Origin: JBEDUK01 sp040414485
GTDB lineage: Bacteria > Actinomycetota > UBA4738
Direction of reading: 5' to 3'
Length of the DNA stretch: 16,535 nt
Assembly: GCA_040414485.1 (NCBI GenBank)
Contig: JBEDUK010000005.1
Coordinates: forward strand, 1-16,535
Shown here: positions 1 through 10,829 of the stretch, piece by piece
Numbering within the stretch: position 1 is the first letter of the stretch
Layout of the letters: each line of letters starts with the position of its first letter
Translations under genes and position numbers: made by a program
The notes under the pieces: model-generated
Seen by the model: only the letters and a program-made list of their open reading frames with translations
What the model was told of the DNA's origin: nothing
Databases searched by the model: none

Positions 1-1
1 C

Positions 2-42
2 GAACCGGGCCTGTTCGTGTTGCCCGAAAAGGACGTGAGACG

Positions 43-55
<13 letters not shown>
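2..55 (+). CDS. C-terminal end of an unidentified upstream gene (partial)
   Basis: The reading frame beginning at base 2 is open from the window edge and encodes 17 residues ending in VRRWNR before a TAA at 53-55. It would overlap the proposed mfd start at 43 by 13 bases, the sort of overlap common in tightly packed operons. In many actinobacteria the gene before mfd is pth (peptidyl-tRNA hydrolase), but I do not recognise a Pth C-terminus in these residues, so no function is assigned. With so little sequence it could be a chance open frame. Confidence 0.35.
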
Positions 56-3421
<3,366 letters not shown>

Positions 3422-3429
<8 letters not shown>

Positions 3430-4609
3430 GCGGCGATCCGCGAGTCGGCTGGTCGGTCCGGTGGCGTTGGCGGTGGTCCTCGCCCTGTCGGTGGCAACCG
3501 CCGCGGCGGCTTCACCAGGATCCCCCGGCTCCGGCTGGGTCCTCGAGAACGCGGCCAAGAATCACCGTCACACGTCGGTCTTCGTCGGCGTCTCGTGCGC
3601 GGATGCGACGGCGTGCGTGGCCGTCGGGGATACCTCCAGCGGCCGGGGTGTCATTCCGTTCGTCGAGCGACGCGTCGGCACGGAGTGGGCGCGAGAGTCG
3701 GTCCCCGTACCCGCCGGTTCCGAGTGGTCGTCGCTGATCGGCGTCAGCTGCGTCGCGGCCGCCTGCGTGACGGTGGGCTTCACGGACGACGAAACCGGAA
3801 AGGCGCACACGCTCGCGATGCATCGAACGGCTACCGGTTGGGCGATCGTGCCGACGGTCGATCCTCACGGAAAGGGCGGCGCCGGGCTGCGCGACGTTTT
3901 CTGCGTGGACGGGTCCGACTGCGTGGCGGTGGGCGAGTACCTCACCCACGGACGCCGCGCGCGGACACTCATCGAGGCATGGGACGGCGTTTCCTGGTCG
4001 ATCGTGCCTTCGCCGAATCCGGCGGATTCACTCCGTTCGTACCTCGCGTCGGTCACGTGCACGGGTCGTTCGAACTGCGTCGCCGTAGGTTCGTACCTGA
4101 TCGGTCCGACGAATCACACGCTCGTCGAGCGATGGGATGGCTCGGCATGGGCCATCGAGCCCTCGGCCGATCCGCCACGCGCTCACGGTGGGTACCTGCT
4201 GTCGGTCGCGTGCACGTCTCCAACCGCCTGCATCGCCACGGGCGGCCAGGGCGGCGACCACAACACCCGAACCATGGCAGAGGCGTGGGACGGTTCGGCA
4301 TGGACGATCCAGAGCACACCGAATCCGAAGGGGGCGCAGTTCGGAGGAGCGATGGGCAGCGTTTCCTGCGCGGGCGCCGGAGCCTGTACGGCGGTCGGGA
4401 GCTACCTGGATCAGTCGTACAGATCAGCCATGTTCGCCGTCCGCTGGGATGGGGCGGTGTGGTCGATCGAGGCGCCGCCTCCGCCGGACGGTTCCACGAA
4501 GACCGGGCTGAACGGGGTCAGCTGTGTCACAGGGCAATGCGTGGCCGTCGGCTTCTGGGAGAACGACGCGCATCCGCAGCACCCGCTCGCGGAGCGCTAT
4601 ACGCCGTAA
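3422..4609 (+). CDS. Secreted seven-repeat Cys-pair protein, probable beta-propeller
   Basis: The 395-residue product starts at ATG 3422, eight bases inside the end of mfd. A positively charged start (MVERR), a hydrophobic stretch at about 11-30 and an AAAAS site near residue 30 form a clear signal peptide, so the mature protein is probably exported. The rest consists of seven repeats. Each has a motif like VSC(x4-5)C-V-A-V-G, with cysteine pairs at 59/65, 110/115, 161/167, 213/219, 264/270, 316/322 and 368/373. First cysteines are 51-52 residues apart and there are no other cysteines. Most repeats then have an E-x-W-D-G-x-x-W-x-I-x-P-x-P segment. The first W strand (GWVLENA, from 38) comes before repeat 1, and the last repeat ends at LAERYTP without one, as in a circularly closed seven-bladed propeller. 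The fold is inferred. Similar repeat proteins are, as I recall, common in actinobacterial genomes without known function. I assign no role. Confidence 0.88.
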
Positions 4610-4626
4610 CGCTCCCTGCGGGGCGG

Positions 4627-4639
4627 AATCGTTGCGATT
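4627..4639. repeat. Short inverted repeat upstream of mazG
   Basis: AATCG (4627-4631) and CGATT (4635-4639) form a perfect 5-base inverted repeat around a TTG loop; GGG at 4621-4623 and CCC at 4641-4643 could extend it across an internal loop. It lies where the -35 region of the putative mazG promoter should be, so an operator is possible. No T-run follows, so it is not a typical intrinsic terminator for the preceding gene. Such short dyads are also expected by chance. Confidence 0.25.
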
Positions 4640-4650
4640 GCCCGCGCGGC

Positions 4651-4656
4651 TAGCAT
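4651..4656 (+). promoter_or_regulatory. Putative -10 element of a leaderless mazG promoter
   Basis: TAGCAT fits the actinobacterial -10 pattern TANNNT and ends six bases before the GTG start of mazG at 4663. That spacing would place transcription initiation on or next to the start codon. No Shine-Dalgarno sequence is visible before the GTG, which agrees with a leaderless message. No good -35 hexamer is visible. The same CTAGCAT-to-GTG arrangement occurs at 12347. Confidence 0.5.
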
Positions 4657-4662
4657 GCGGGC

Positions 4663-5541
4663 GTGGGCTCTCCCGAATCGACGCCGCGCGTCGATGGTGT
4701 TCCGGAGGCGTCGCCTTCATCCCGCGACGGCGGTGAGCGCCTGCTCGATCTGCTGAAGGTCATGGAGCGCCTTCGCGGCCCGGGCGGATGTCCCTGGGAC
4801 GCCGAACAGACGCACCGGACGCTCGGGCGGCACCTGCTCGAGGAGGCGCACGAAGCCCTGGAGGCGATCGACGCCGGCGACGACGACCGCCTGCAGGACG
4901 AGCTCGGCGACCTGCTGCTGCAAGTCGTGTTCCACGCGGAGATCGCACGGCAGGAGGGGTCGTTCGACGTCGACGACGTCGCCGAAGGGCTGGTTCGAAA
5001 GCTCATCCGACGGCATCCGCACGTGTTCGGGGACGCCTCCGTCGATTCGGCGGCCGAGGTCCTGGTGAACTGGGAGCGCATCAAGGAACAGGAACGCGGC
5101 GGCGAGGCCGAGGCGGTGGACCACGACATCCCGTCCTCACTCCCGGCCCTGGCGCGCGCGGCGAAGGTCCAGCGGCGCGCGGCGGGGTTCGGCTTCGACT
5201 TCAGGAGCGCCGCCGGCGCGCTGGAGAAGGTCCACGAGGAGCTGGCCGAACTCGAGGCGGAAACCGCCGGGCTTCCGGACGAGCCCGGCGCGTCCCGGAC
5301 CGAAGCGCCGCCGGAACGCGTCGAGGAGGAGCTCGGCGATCTGCTGTTCGCCGTCGCCTCGCTCGGGAGACGGCTCAACGTCGACCCGGAGACGGCGTTG
5401 CGGGGCGCGACCCGCCGCTTCTCCGAGCGCTTCGACCGAATGCGCGCGACGTCCGAGCGCGACGGTGTCCGGCTGGAGGACCTGGGCGACGACGAACTCG
5501 TCGCCAGGTTCCGCGCCGCCGCGGCCATCACCGAACGCTGA
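4663..5541 (+). CDS. mazG: Nucleoside triphosphate pyrophosphohydrolase MazG
   Basis: MazG hydrolyses (d)NTPs to the monophosphate and pyrophosphate, cleaning damaged or noncanonical nucleotides from the cytoplasmic pool. The 292-residue protein has the usual two tandem MazG domains. The first begins at the family signature RLRGPGGCPWD (36-46) and carries metal-ligand motifs EExxE (60-64) and ExxD (80-83). The second starts near residue 165 and repeats them as EExxE (192-196) and ExxD (223-226). A stretch rich in E, P and A (about 199-219) interrupts the second domain. The GTG start at 4663 is chosen because it sits directly behind a TAGCAT element; the roughly 25 residues before the domain are poorly conserved in character and a later start is conceivable. 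mfd and mazG are neighbours in mycobacteria too, which supports both calls. The gene lies 53 bases after the repeat protein. Confidence 0.95.
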   Translation: MGSPESTPRVDGVPEASPSSRDGGERLLDLLKVMERLRGPGGCPWDAEQTHRTLGRHLLEEAHEALEAIDAGDDDRLQDELGDLLLQVVFHAEIARQEGSFDVDDVAEGLVRKLIRRHPHVFGDASVDSAAEVLVNWERIKEQERGGEAEAVDHDIPSSLPALARAAKVQRRAAGFGFDFRSAAGALEKVHEELAELEAETAGLPDEPGASRTEAPPERVEEELGDLLFAVASLGRRLNVDPETALRGATRRFSERFDRMRATSERDGVRLEDLGDDELVARFRAAAAITER

Positions 5542-5559
5542 CGCGCTGACGCGCTGACG
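5536..5559 (+). repeat. Three tandem copies of an octamer across the mazG stop
   Basis: CGCTGACG occurs three times head to tail (5536-5543, 5544-5551, 5552-5559). A degenerate fourth copy, CGCTGATG, lies at 5571-5578. The array covers the mazG TGA at 5539-5541 and most of the 47-base gap to the convergent P-type ATPase gene. It probably arose by replication slippage. I see no intrinsic terminator in this convergent gap. Confidence 0.85.
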
Positions 5560-5588
5560 CAAAGCTGGCGCGCTGATGCGAGAAGCCG

Positions 5589-8390
5589 TCAGGCCGCGGC
5601 CGTCGCTCCGGCGCCCTTGCCGGTGGTCTTGGCCGCCGCTTCGGCCTGCGGGCTCACCACCAGCGACGGTGCGGATCTCCGCTGACGCTGCAGCTGGATG
5701 AACTTGTCGACCCCCACGATCGTGGGCGCGATCAGCGACAGGAGCAGCACGACGCCCCATTCCTTCGCCGTGAGCGAAACGGTGTCCAGGAGCCGCTGGA
5801 GCATGCCCAGTTCGACGCCTGCCCACGTGAGCCCCCAGCCCAGGATGATCCAACCCAGGTAGGGGAAGATCGGCGAGGACCAGGGAGCCTCGCGCTCGCG
5901 GCGCATCACGATCCCGAGGTTCACCGCGCTGAGCGCGACCACGGCGAAGGCCATCGTCATTGAGATCGACGGGTGCGTGGTGCTCGGCTCGTCCGGGCCC
6001 CATTCGAGCACCGAGAGCGCGCTGAACGCCACGGCGAAGCCGCTGACGAGCCACCGGATGATCTGCGGACCGGTGACGATCCGGGTGCCCGGTGTTCGCG
6101 GCGGCCGTTTCATCACGCTGGGGTCCGGCACGTCGGCGATGAACCCGACGACCACCGTAACCACCACGAAGAACTTGCAGAACAGCAGTTGCATGGGGAA
6201 CAGGGCCACGCCGCCGTTCACGTTGAAGATCGTGGCCAGCAGCATCAGCTGCAGGACCGACGACAGGATCGTGAGCTGCAGCTTCACGTAGGACGTGATC
6301 CGCCGGTAGATGTCCCGCCCGAGGTCCACGGCGTTGACCAGCGTCGCGAAGTTGTCGTCGGTCAGGATGATCTTCGCGGCCTGCTTCGAGACCTCGGAAC
6401 CGCTTCCCATCGCCACGCCGATGTCGGCCTGCTTGAGCGCCGCCGCGTCGTTCACGGCATCACCGGTCATGGCGACGACCTGGCCGGACTCCTGCATCAG
6501 CTTGGCCAGCCGAAGCTTGTCCTCCGGCGCCACGCGTCCGAACACGTGCAGCTGCGGAAGCCGGTCGAGCACCTCCTGATCGCTGAGCTTCTGGAGCTCC
6601 GTACCCGTGATCACGCCCGGCCCGAGGCCCAGTTCGTCGGCGATCGCGCGCGCCGTGATCGTGTGGTCGCCCGTGATCATCCGGACGTCCACGCCGGCGC
6701 CGAGCGCGATCCGGACGGAGTCCTTGGCCGCTGGGCGGAGTGGGTCGATGATCCCGACCAGCGAGATGAACAGGAGGTCGGTGACCGCTGCCATCGGGTC
6801 GGTGACCGCGGCCGTCATCGCGGCGTCGTCAAGGTCGCGCGCGGCGAAGGCCAGCACGCGGAGGCCCTTCTCGGACAGTTGCTGGTTCGCCGCCAGGATC
6901 TCGTCCCGAACCTGCGCGATCGGGACCTGTTCGCCCTTCCAAAGGGCCGAGCCGCAGCGTTCGATCACCACGTCCGGCGCGCCCTTCACGGTGGCGAAGT
7001 GCGCCTCCCGCAGCACGCCCGTCGACAGGGTCGCCGGCCGGTCGTGAAACGTAGCCATGAACTTGTAGTCCGAATCGAACGGAACCTCGGCACGCCGCGG
7101 GAAGTCCGCGCGCGTGCGTTCGGCGTCGACGCCGACCTTGGCGGCCAGCACGACGAACGCCGCCTCCGTCGGGTCGCCGATGACCGATTCGTCGTCGCCG
7201 ACGGTGGCGTCGGTGCAGAGCGCCAACCCGAGCCCGAGCCGGCTGAAATCCGGGGGCGGTGCGCCGCCGCTGCCCAGCACGACTCCCGTCTTCGCGTAGC
7301 CGCCGCCCTCGATCTTGAACCACTCGCCCGCGGTCAGCATGGTCGTGGCGGTCATGGCGTTCATGGTCAGCGTGCCGGTCTTGTCGCTGTTGATGACCGT
7401 CGTCCCGCCGAGCGTCTCCACGTCGGTCAGCGTCTTGACCACGGCCTTCGACGCGGCGAGCCGCTGCGCCCCGGAGGACAGCATCGCCTGCACGAACGTG
7501 GGCAGACCGACTGGGATCGAAGCGATCGCCGTGGAGATGCACAGCAGCAGAAGGGTCTCGACCTCCTGGCCTCGCGCGATCCCGACGATCGCGATGATCG
7601 TGACGGCCGACCACGCAAGGACGCCGAACACCTTCGTGAGGCCGTCCAGTTCCTTCTGCAGCGGCGAACGGGTCCGCTTCGTCGCCGAGACCATGTTCGC
7701 GATCTGGCCCATCTGCGTGCCCTGGCCGGTGGCGGTCACGACGAACGTCGCGGATCCCCGCGTGACCTGGGTGTTCTGGAAGACCATGTCGGTGCGGTCC
7801 CCGAGCGCCACGTCGTCGCCCTGGATGGTCGAGGCGTCCTTCGGGACGGGCGCGCTCTCGCCGGTGAGCGCCGCCTCCTGGATCTCCAGCGTGGCCGACG
7901 ACACGATGCGCCCGTCGGCCGGAACCAGGTCGCCGGCCTCGACCTGCACGACGTCGCCGGGGACGAGGCTCCGCGATTCGAGCTCCTGGAGGTGCCCGGA
8001 CCGCAGCGCGCGGGCGTGCGGCACCTGCAGTTGGGCCAGGGCCTCCACGCTCGCCCGGGCCTTCAGTTCCTGGCTGGAGCCCATGACCACGTTGAACGTC
8101 ACGAGTCCCAGAACGAACAACCCGGTCGCCACCTGGCCGATCAGGAAGCTGGCCACCGCCGTGATCAGCAGCATGATGTTCATGGGGTTCGAAAGCTGTC
8201 CGCGCGCGACCGCCCACACGCTCGGCGGCGGCTCGCTGGGAAGCTCGTTCGGACCGTACGTGCTGAGGCGCTTCGCCGCTTCGGCCTCATCCAGGCCCCG
8301 GTCGACGTCGACGGACAACCGGCCGGCGACCTCCGCCGCGGGCAGGCTGTGCCAGGCCGTGTCCTCCTGGGCGCTCTCGGTCACCGCCAT
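5589..8390 (-). CDS. P-type (E1-E2) cation-transporting ATPase, ion uncertain
   Basis: This 933-residue membrane pump has the P2/P3-type layout with no N-terminal heavy-metal domain. It shows a cation-ATPase N-terminal segment (about 14-85), actuator motif TGES (176-179), DKTGT with phosphorylated Asp336, nucleotide-binding KGAPD (469-473), TGD (573-575) and a C-terminal membrane bundle to about 900. Two things are odd. The hinge motif, normally TGDGVNDAP, reads TGDAVNDAA (642-650). The M4 motif is PVGLP (293-297), as in yeast plasma membrane H+-ATPase and not the PEGLP of Ca2+ pumps. An ungapped by-eye alignment puts K, V and V where SERCA has Asn796, Thr799 and Asp800 in M6. An automatic Ca2+ label would therefore be unsafe. 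GGAGGAA at 8397-8403, six bases before the ATG, supports the start. The gene follows arcC after 38 bases on the same strand. Confidence 0.93.
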   Translation of the reverse strand: MAVTESAQEDTAWHSLPAAEVAGRLSVDVDRGLDEAEAAKRLSTYGPNELPSEPPPSVWAVARGQLSNPMNIMLLITAVASFLIGQVATGLFVLGLVTFNVVMGSSQELKARASVEALAQLQVPHARALRSGHLQELESRSLVPGDVVQVEAGDLVPADGRIVSSATLEIQEAALTGESAPVPKDASTIQGDDVALGDRTDMVFQNTQVTRGSATFVVTATGQGTQMGQIANMVSATKRTRSPLQKELDGLTKVFGVLAWSAVTIIAIVGIARGQEVETLLLLCISTAIASIPVGLPTFVQAMLSSGAQRLAASKAVVKTLTDVETLGGTTVINSDKTGTLTMNAMTATTMLTAGEWFKIEGGGYAKTGVVLGSGGAPPPDFSRLGLGLALCTDATVGDDESVIGDPTEAAFVVLAAKVGVDAERTRADFPRRAEVPFDSDYKFMATFHDRPATLSTGVLREAHFATVKGAPDVVIERCGSALWKGEQVPIAQVRDEILAANQQLSEKGLRVLAFAARDLDDAAMTAAVTDPMAAVTDLLFISLVGIIDPLRPAAKDSVRIALGAGVDVRMITGDHTITARAIADELGLGPGVITGTELQKLSDQEVLDRLPQLHVFGRVAPEDKLRLAKLMQESGQVVAMTGDAVNDAAALKQADIGVAMGSGSEVSKQAAKIILTDDNFATLVNAVDLGRDIYRRITSYVKLQLTILSSVLQLMLLATIFNVNGGVALFPMQLLFCKFFVVVTVVVGFIADVPDPSVMKRPPRTPGTRIVTGPQIIRWLVSGFAVAFSALSVLEWGPDEPSTTHPSISMTMAFAVVALSAVNLGIVMRREREAPWSSPIFPYLGWIILGWGLTWAGVELGMLQRLLDTVSLTAKEWGVVLLLSLIAPTIVGVDKFIQLQRQRRSAPSLVVSPQAEAAAKTTGKGAGATAAA

Positions 8391-8428
8391 CTTCGGTTCC
8401 TCCCTCCCACAGGGTGATCGGTACTTCG

Positions 8429-9349
8429 CTACACGCCGCCGGTGACCACCTGCGTGCCGGCGGTGCCGTCGACGATCGCCGCGATGTCCGCCAGGCCACC
8501 GATCGCGGCGCGCCTGCCGGTGTGTTCGACGAACCTCGCGGCAGCGTCGACCTTCGGGCCCATGGAGCCCGCCGCGAACGGCTGCGCACGCAGTTCGTCG
8601 GGCGTGACGCGCTCGAGCATCCGCTGCCCCGGTGTACCCCAGTCGAGGTACACACCGGCGACGTCGGTGACCATGACGAACAGGTCGGCGTCGACGTCGC
8701 GCGCCAGCAGTTCGCTCGCGAGGTCCTTGTCGATCACCGCCTCGACACCGACCAGCGTCCGCTCCTTCGAGGGGTCGTACATGGTGGGGATGCCGCCGCC
8801 GCCCGCGCAGATCACCACGGTGCCCTTCTCCAGGAGCCAGCGGATCGGCCGGATCTCGAAGATCCGCTTCGGCTGGGGCGACGGCACCACTCGGCGCCAG
8901 CGGTCGCCGTCCTGCTTGAACACCCAGCCCTTCTCGGCCCCGAGCCGGTCGGCCTCGTCCTTCTCATAGACCGGCCCGACGAACTTCGACGGGTCGCCGA
9001 ACGCAGGGTCCTTCGGATCGACCTCGATCATGGTGAGCAGCGACGCGAACGGGACCTCGAAGGGAAGCAGGTTGCCAAGTTCCTGTTCGATGACGTAGCC
9101 GATCATGCCCTCGGTCTCGGCGCCCAGCACGTCGAGCGGATAGGGATCGACATCGCGGTACGCCGCCGCCTGCAGTGCAAGCAGGCCCACCTGCGGGCCG
9201 TTCCCGTGTGACAGCACCAGTTGATGCTTCTCGGCGACCGCCGCCAATGCAGGCGCCGCCTGCCGGACGTTCGACCGCTGCACCTCGGCGGTCATCGGCT
9301 CGCCGCGCTTGAGGAGCGCGTTCCCACCGAGTGCGACGACGACTCTCAT
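8429..9349 (-). CDS. arcC: Carbamate kinase
   Basis: ArcC performs the last step of the arginine deiminase pathway, transferring phosphate from carbamoyl phosphate to ADP to give ATP and carbamate, which breaks down to CO2 and ammonia. The 306-residue length matches the family. Amino acid kinase motifs are clear: ALGGNAL (6-12), HGNGPQVG (48-55), AGGGGIP (182-188), VIDKDLAS (205-212) and GSMGPKV (261-267). The ATG at 9349 gives the expected family N-terminus MRVVVALGGN. The only purine-rich stretch upstream, GAGAGGA at about 9361-9367, is rather far away. arcC is separated from arcA and arcB by about 4.5 kb, lies on the opposite strand, and leads into the P-type ATPase gene. It is divergent from an APC permease. 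Fosmidomycin-type or biosynthetic kinases of the same fold lack this motif set, so the call is firm. Confidence 0.97.
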   Translation of the reverse strand: MRVVVALGGNALLKRGEPMTAEVQRSNVRQAAPALAAVAEKHQLVLSHGNGPQVGLLALQAAAYRDVDPYPLDVLGAETEGMIGYVIEQELGNLLPFEVPFASLLTMIEVDPKDPAFGDPSKFVGPVYEKDEADRLGAEKGWVFKQDGDRWRRVVPSPQPKRIFEIRPIRWLLEKGTVVICAGGGGIPTMYDPSKERTLVGVEAVIDKDLASELLARDVDADLFVMVTDVAGVYLDWGTPGQRMLERVTPDELRAQPFAAGSMGPKVDAAARFVEHTGRRAAIGGLADIAAIVDGTAGTQVVTGGV

Positions 9350-9488
9350 CCGGCGTCACGTCCTCTCATTCCGCCGTTTGGGCGGTCGGTCGGGGCCGTC
9401 CGGGCGGCGGCACGCGTCGAGGGGCGGATCATGATAGACATCGCGCATCAGGCGCGGTTGGCGCCGGCGGCGGCACGAGGGGATGAGC
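9350..9488. promoter_or_regulatory. Divergent intergenic region between arcC and an APC permease
   Basis: This 139-base gap must hold promoters for both directions. The most promoter-like part is the AT-richer patch at 9429-9441. Read on the - strand, 9431-9436 is TATCAT, a fair -10 for arcC. Read on the + strand, TAGACA at 9435-9440 is a weak -10 for the permease. No matching -35 hexamers are evident. A small inverted repeat, CCGCC-GTTTG-GGCGG (9371-9385), lies near arcC. I see no FNR/ANR-like TTGAT-N4-ATCAA box. Confidence 0.35.
9477..9482 (+). promoter_or_regulatory. Ribosome binding site deciding the permease start
   Basis: GAGGGG lies directly against the first ATG at 9483 but six bases before the second in-frame ATG at 9489. 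The second ATG is therefore the likelier start. Confidence 0.6.
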
Positions 9489-10823
9489 ATGGCGACGCAG
9501 AGCGAAGAGCGGGCGGCGCCGGCGCGCCGCTTCAGCATCCGGCAGGCCGCGTTCATCGGCGTGGGCGCCATGGTGGGCGCCGGCATCTTCTCGTTGCTGG
9601 GCGCCGCGGGCGAGGTGGCGGGCGCGGCCGTCTGGGTTTCGTTCGTGGTTGCGGGAGCGATCGCAGGGCTGCAGGGATATTCGTTCGCGAAGTTCGGCGC
9701 CGCGTACCCATCGGCCGGCGGATTGCTCGAATACGTCGCCCGCGGCTTCGGTCCCGGACACGTCGCAGCCGTCACGGCCTGGCTGACCTACGCGGCTAAC
9801 GCCATCGTGACCGCGATGGTCGCCGTCTCCTTCGGCAGTTACGCGAGCGCGCTCTTCGCCACGGAGACCCGCGCCTGGACCAAGTTCTTCGCCGTGGTGA
9901 TCGTGCTGATCATGACCGGGGTGAACATCCTCGGTTCGGAGATCGTGGCGAAGGTCCAGAGCCTGGTCGTGTTCGTCGTGGTGGGAATCCTGGTGTTCTT
10001 CTCGATCGTGACGCTCCTGAACATGGATCCGTCGCTCCTGGCGCCGTCGAAATACCCGGGATTGAAGGAGATCGTCTCGAGCGTGGCACTCACGTTCTTC
10101 GCGTTCCTGGGATTCGGCGTGATCACGTTCACCGCGAAGGACCTGCCGCAGCCGAAACGTCAGCTGCCAAGGGCGATGTATCTGGCCCTGCTGATCGCGA
10201 CCGTCGTCTACGTCGCCATCGCCCTCGGGGTGTTCGGCACGCTCACGGTCGAGAAGGTGATCGAATCCGGCGCCACCGCCATCGCGGTCGCGGCGCAGCC
10301 CACGCTTGGCCAGTTCGGGTACTACCTGATGAGCATCACGGCGCTGTTCGCCACCGCCGGCGCGACGAACGCCGGGCTGTACCCGGCGCCCGGCCTGTGC
10401 GAGCACCTGGCCGCATCCGGACAGTGGCCGCCGGTGATGGGCAAGCGGGTCGCGAACGGCCGCGTTTCGCTCGGACTGCTGATCGCGGCGGCGGCGATCC
10501 TGGTGCTGGTGCTCGGCAAGGACCTGAGCGCGATCGCCTCGATCGGGAGCGCCGTGGCGCTGATGATCTTCGCCCTGGTCACCGCGGCGCACCTCCGGAT
10601 CTGGAAGCAGACCGGCGCGAAGCCGTGGATCCTCGTCCTGGCCCTGGCGGCGACGCTGATCACGCTGATCACGTTCATCTTCACGACGCTCATCCACGAG
10701 CCGGCCTCGATCTGGACGCTGGTGGGCATCCTGCTGGTGAGCATCGGGCTGGACGCGTGGTGGACCCGGGTCCGGCGGTCGCGGGCACCCGAGGGCGCAG
10801 CCGAGCAGGGTCATCCGGCGTAG
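9489..10823 (+). CDS. APC-superfamily amino acid permease
   Basis: The 444-residue protein is an inner-membrane amino acid transporter of the APC superfamily with about 12 hydrophobic segments. The first helix carries the broken-helix motif GAGIFSLLG (30-38), which shapes the substrate site in this fold, and is followed by the EVAGAA and AAYPSAGG segments usual in the family. The start at 9489 is preferred over 9483 on ribosome-binding-site spacing. It is divergent from arcC and converges with a second APC transporter, leaving only six bases between their stop codons. Its position amid arginine deiminase genes suggests transport of arginine or a related amino acid, but nothing in the sequence fixes the substrate. 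The protein ends in a charged cytoplasmic tail. Confidence 0.85.
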   Translation: MATQSEERAAPARRFSIRQAAFIGVGAMVGAGIFSLLGAAGEVAGAAVWVSFVVAGAIAGLQGYSFAKFGAAYPSAGGLLEYVARGFGPGHVAAVTAWLTYAANAIVTAMVAVSFGSYASALFATETRAWTKFFAVVIVLIMTGVNILGSEIVAKVQSLVVFVVVGILVFFSIVTLLNMDPSLLAPSKYPGLKEIVSSVALTFFAFLGFGVITFTAKDLPQPKRQLPRAMYLALLIATVVYVAIALGVFGTLTVEKVIESGATAIAVAAQPTLGQFGYYLMSITALFATAGATNAGLYPAPGLCEHLAASGQWPPVMGKRVANGRVSLGLLIAAAAILVLVLGKDLSAIASIGSAVALMIFALVTAAHLRIWKQTGAKPWILVLALAATLITLITFIFTTLIHEPASIWTLVGILLVSIGLDAWWTRVRRSRAPEGAAEQGHPA

Positions 10824-10829
10824 CGAACG

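Noticed and set aside
4613..4628. Hairpin CGCTCC-CTGC-GGGGCG after the secreted repeat protein as an intrinsic terminator
   Set aside because: The stem needs a G-U pair and is not followed by a T-run, so termination cannot be claimed.
5542..5588. Tandem octamers as a CRISPR array
   Set aside because: The units are 8 bases, contiguous and without spacers; no cas genes are nearby.
5973..8417. Long open frame on the + strand opposite the P-type ATPase (814 codons)
   Set aside because: It is a mirror of a long high-G+C gene: rich in His, Arg, Asp and Gly, without domains or hydrophobic pattern, while the opposite strand has a fully recognisable ATPase.
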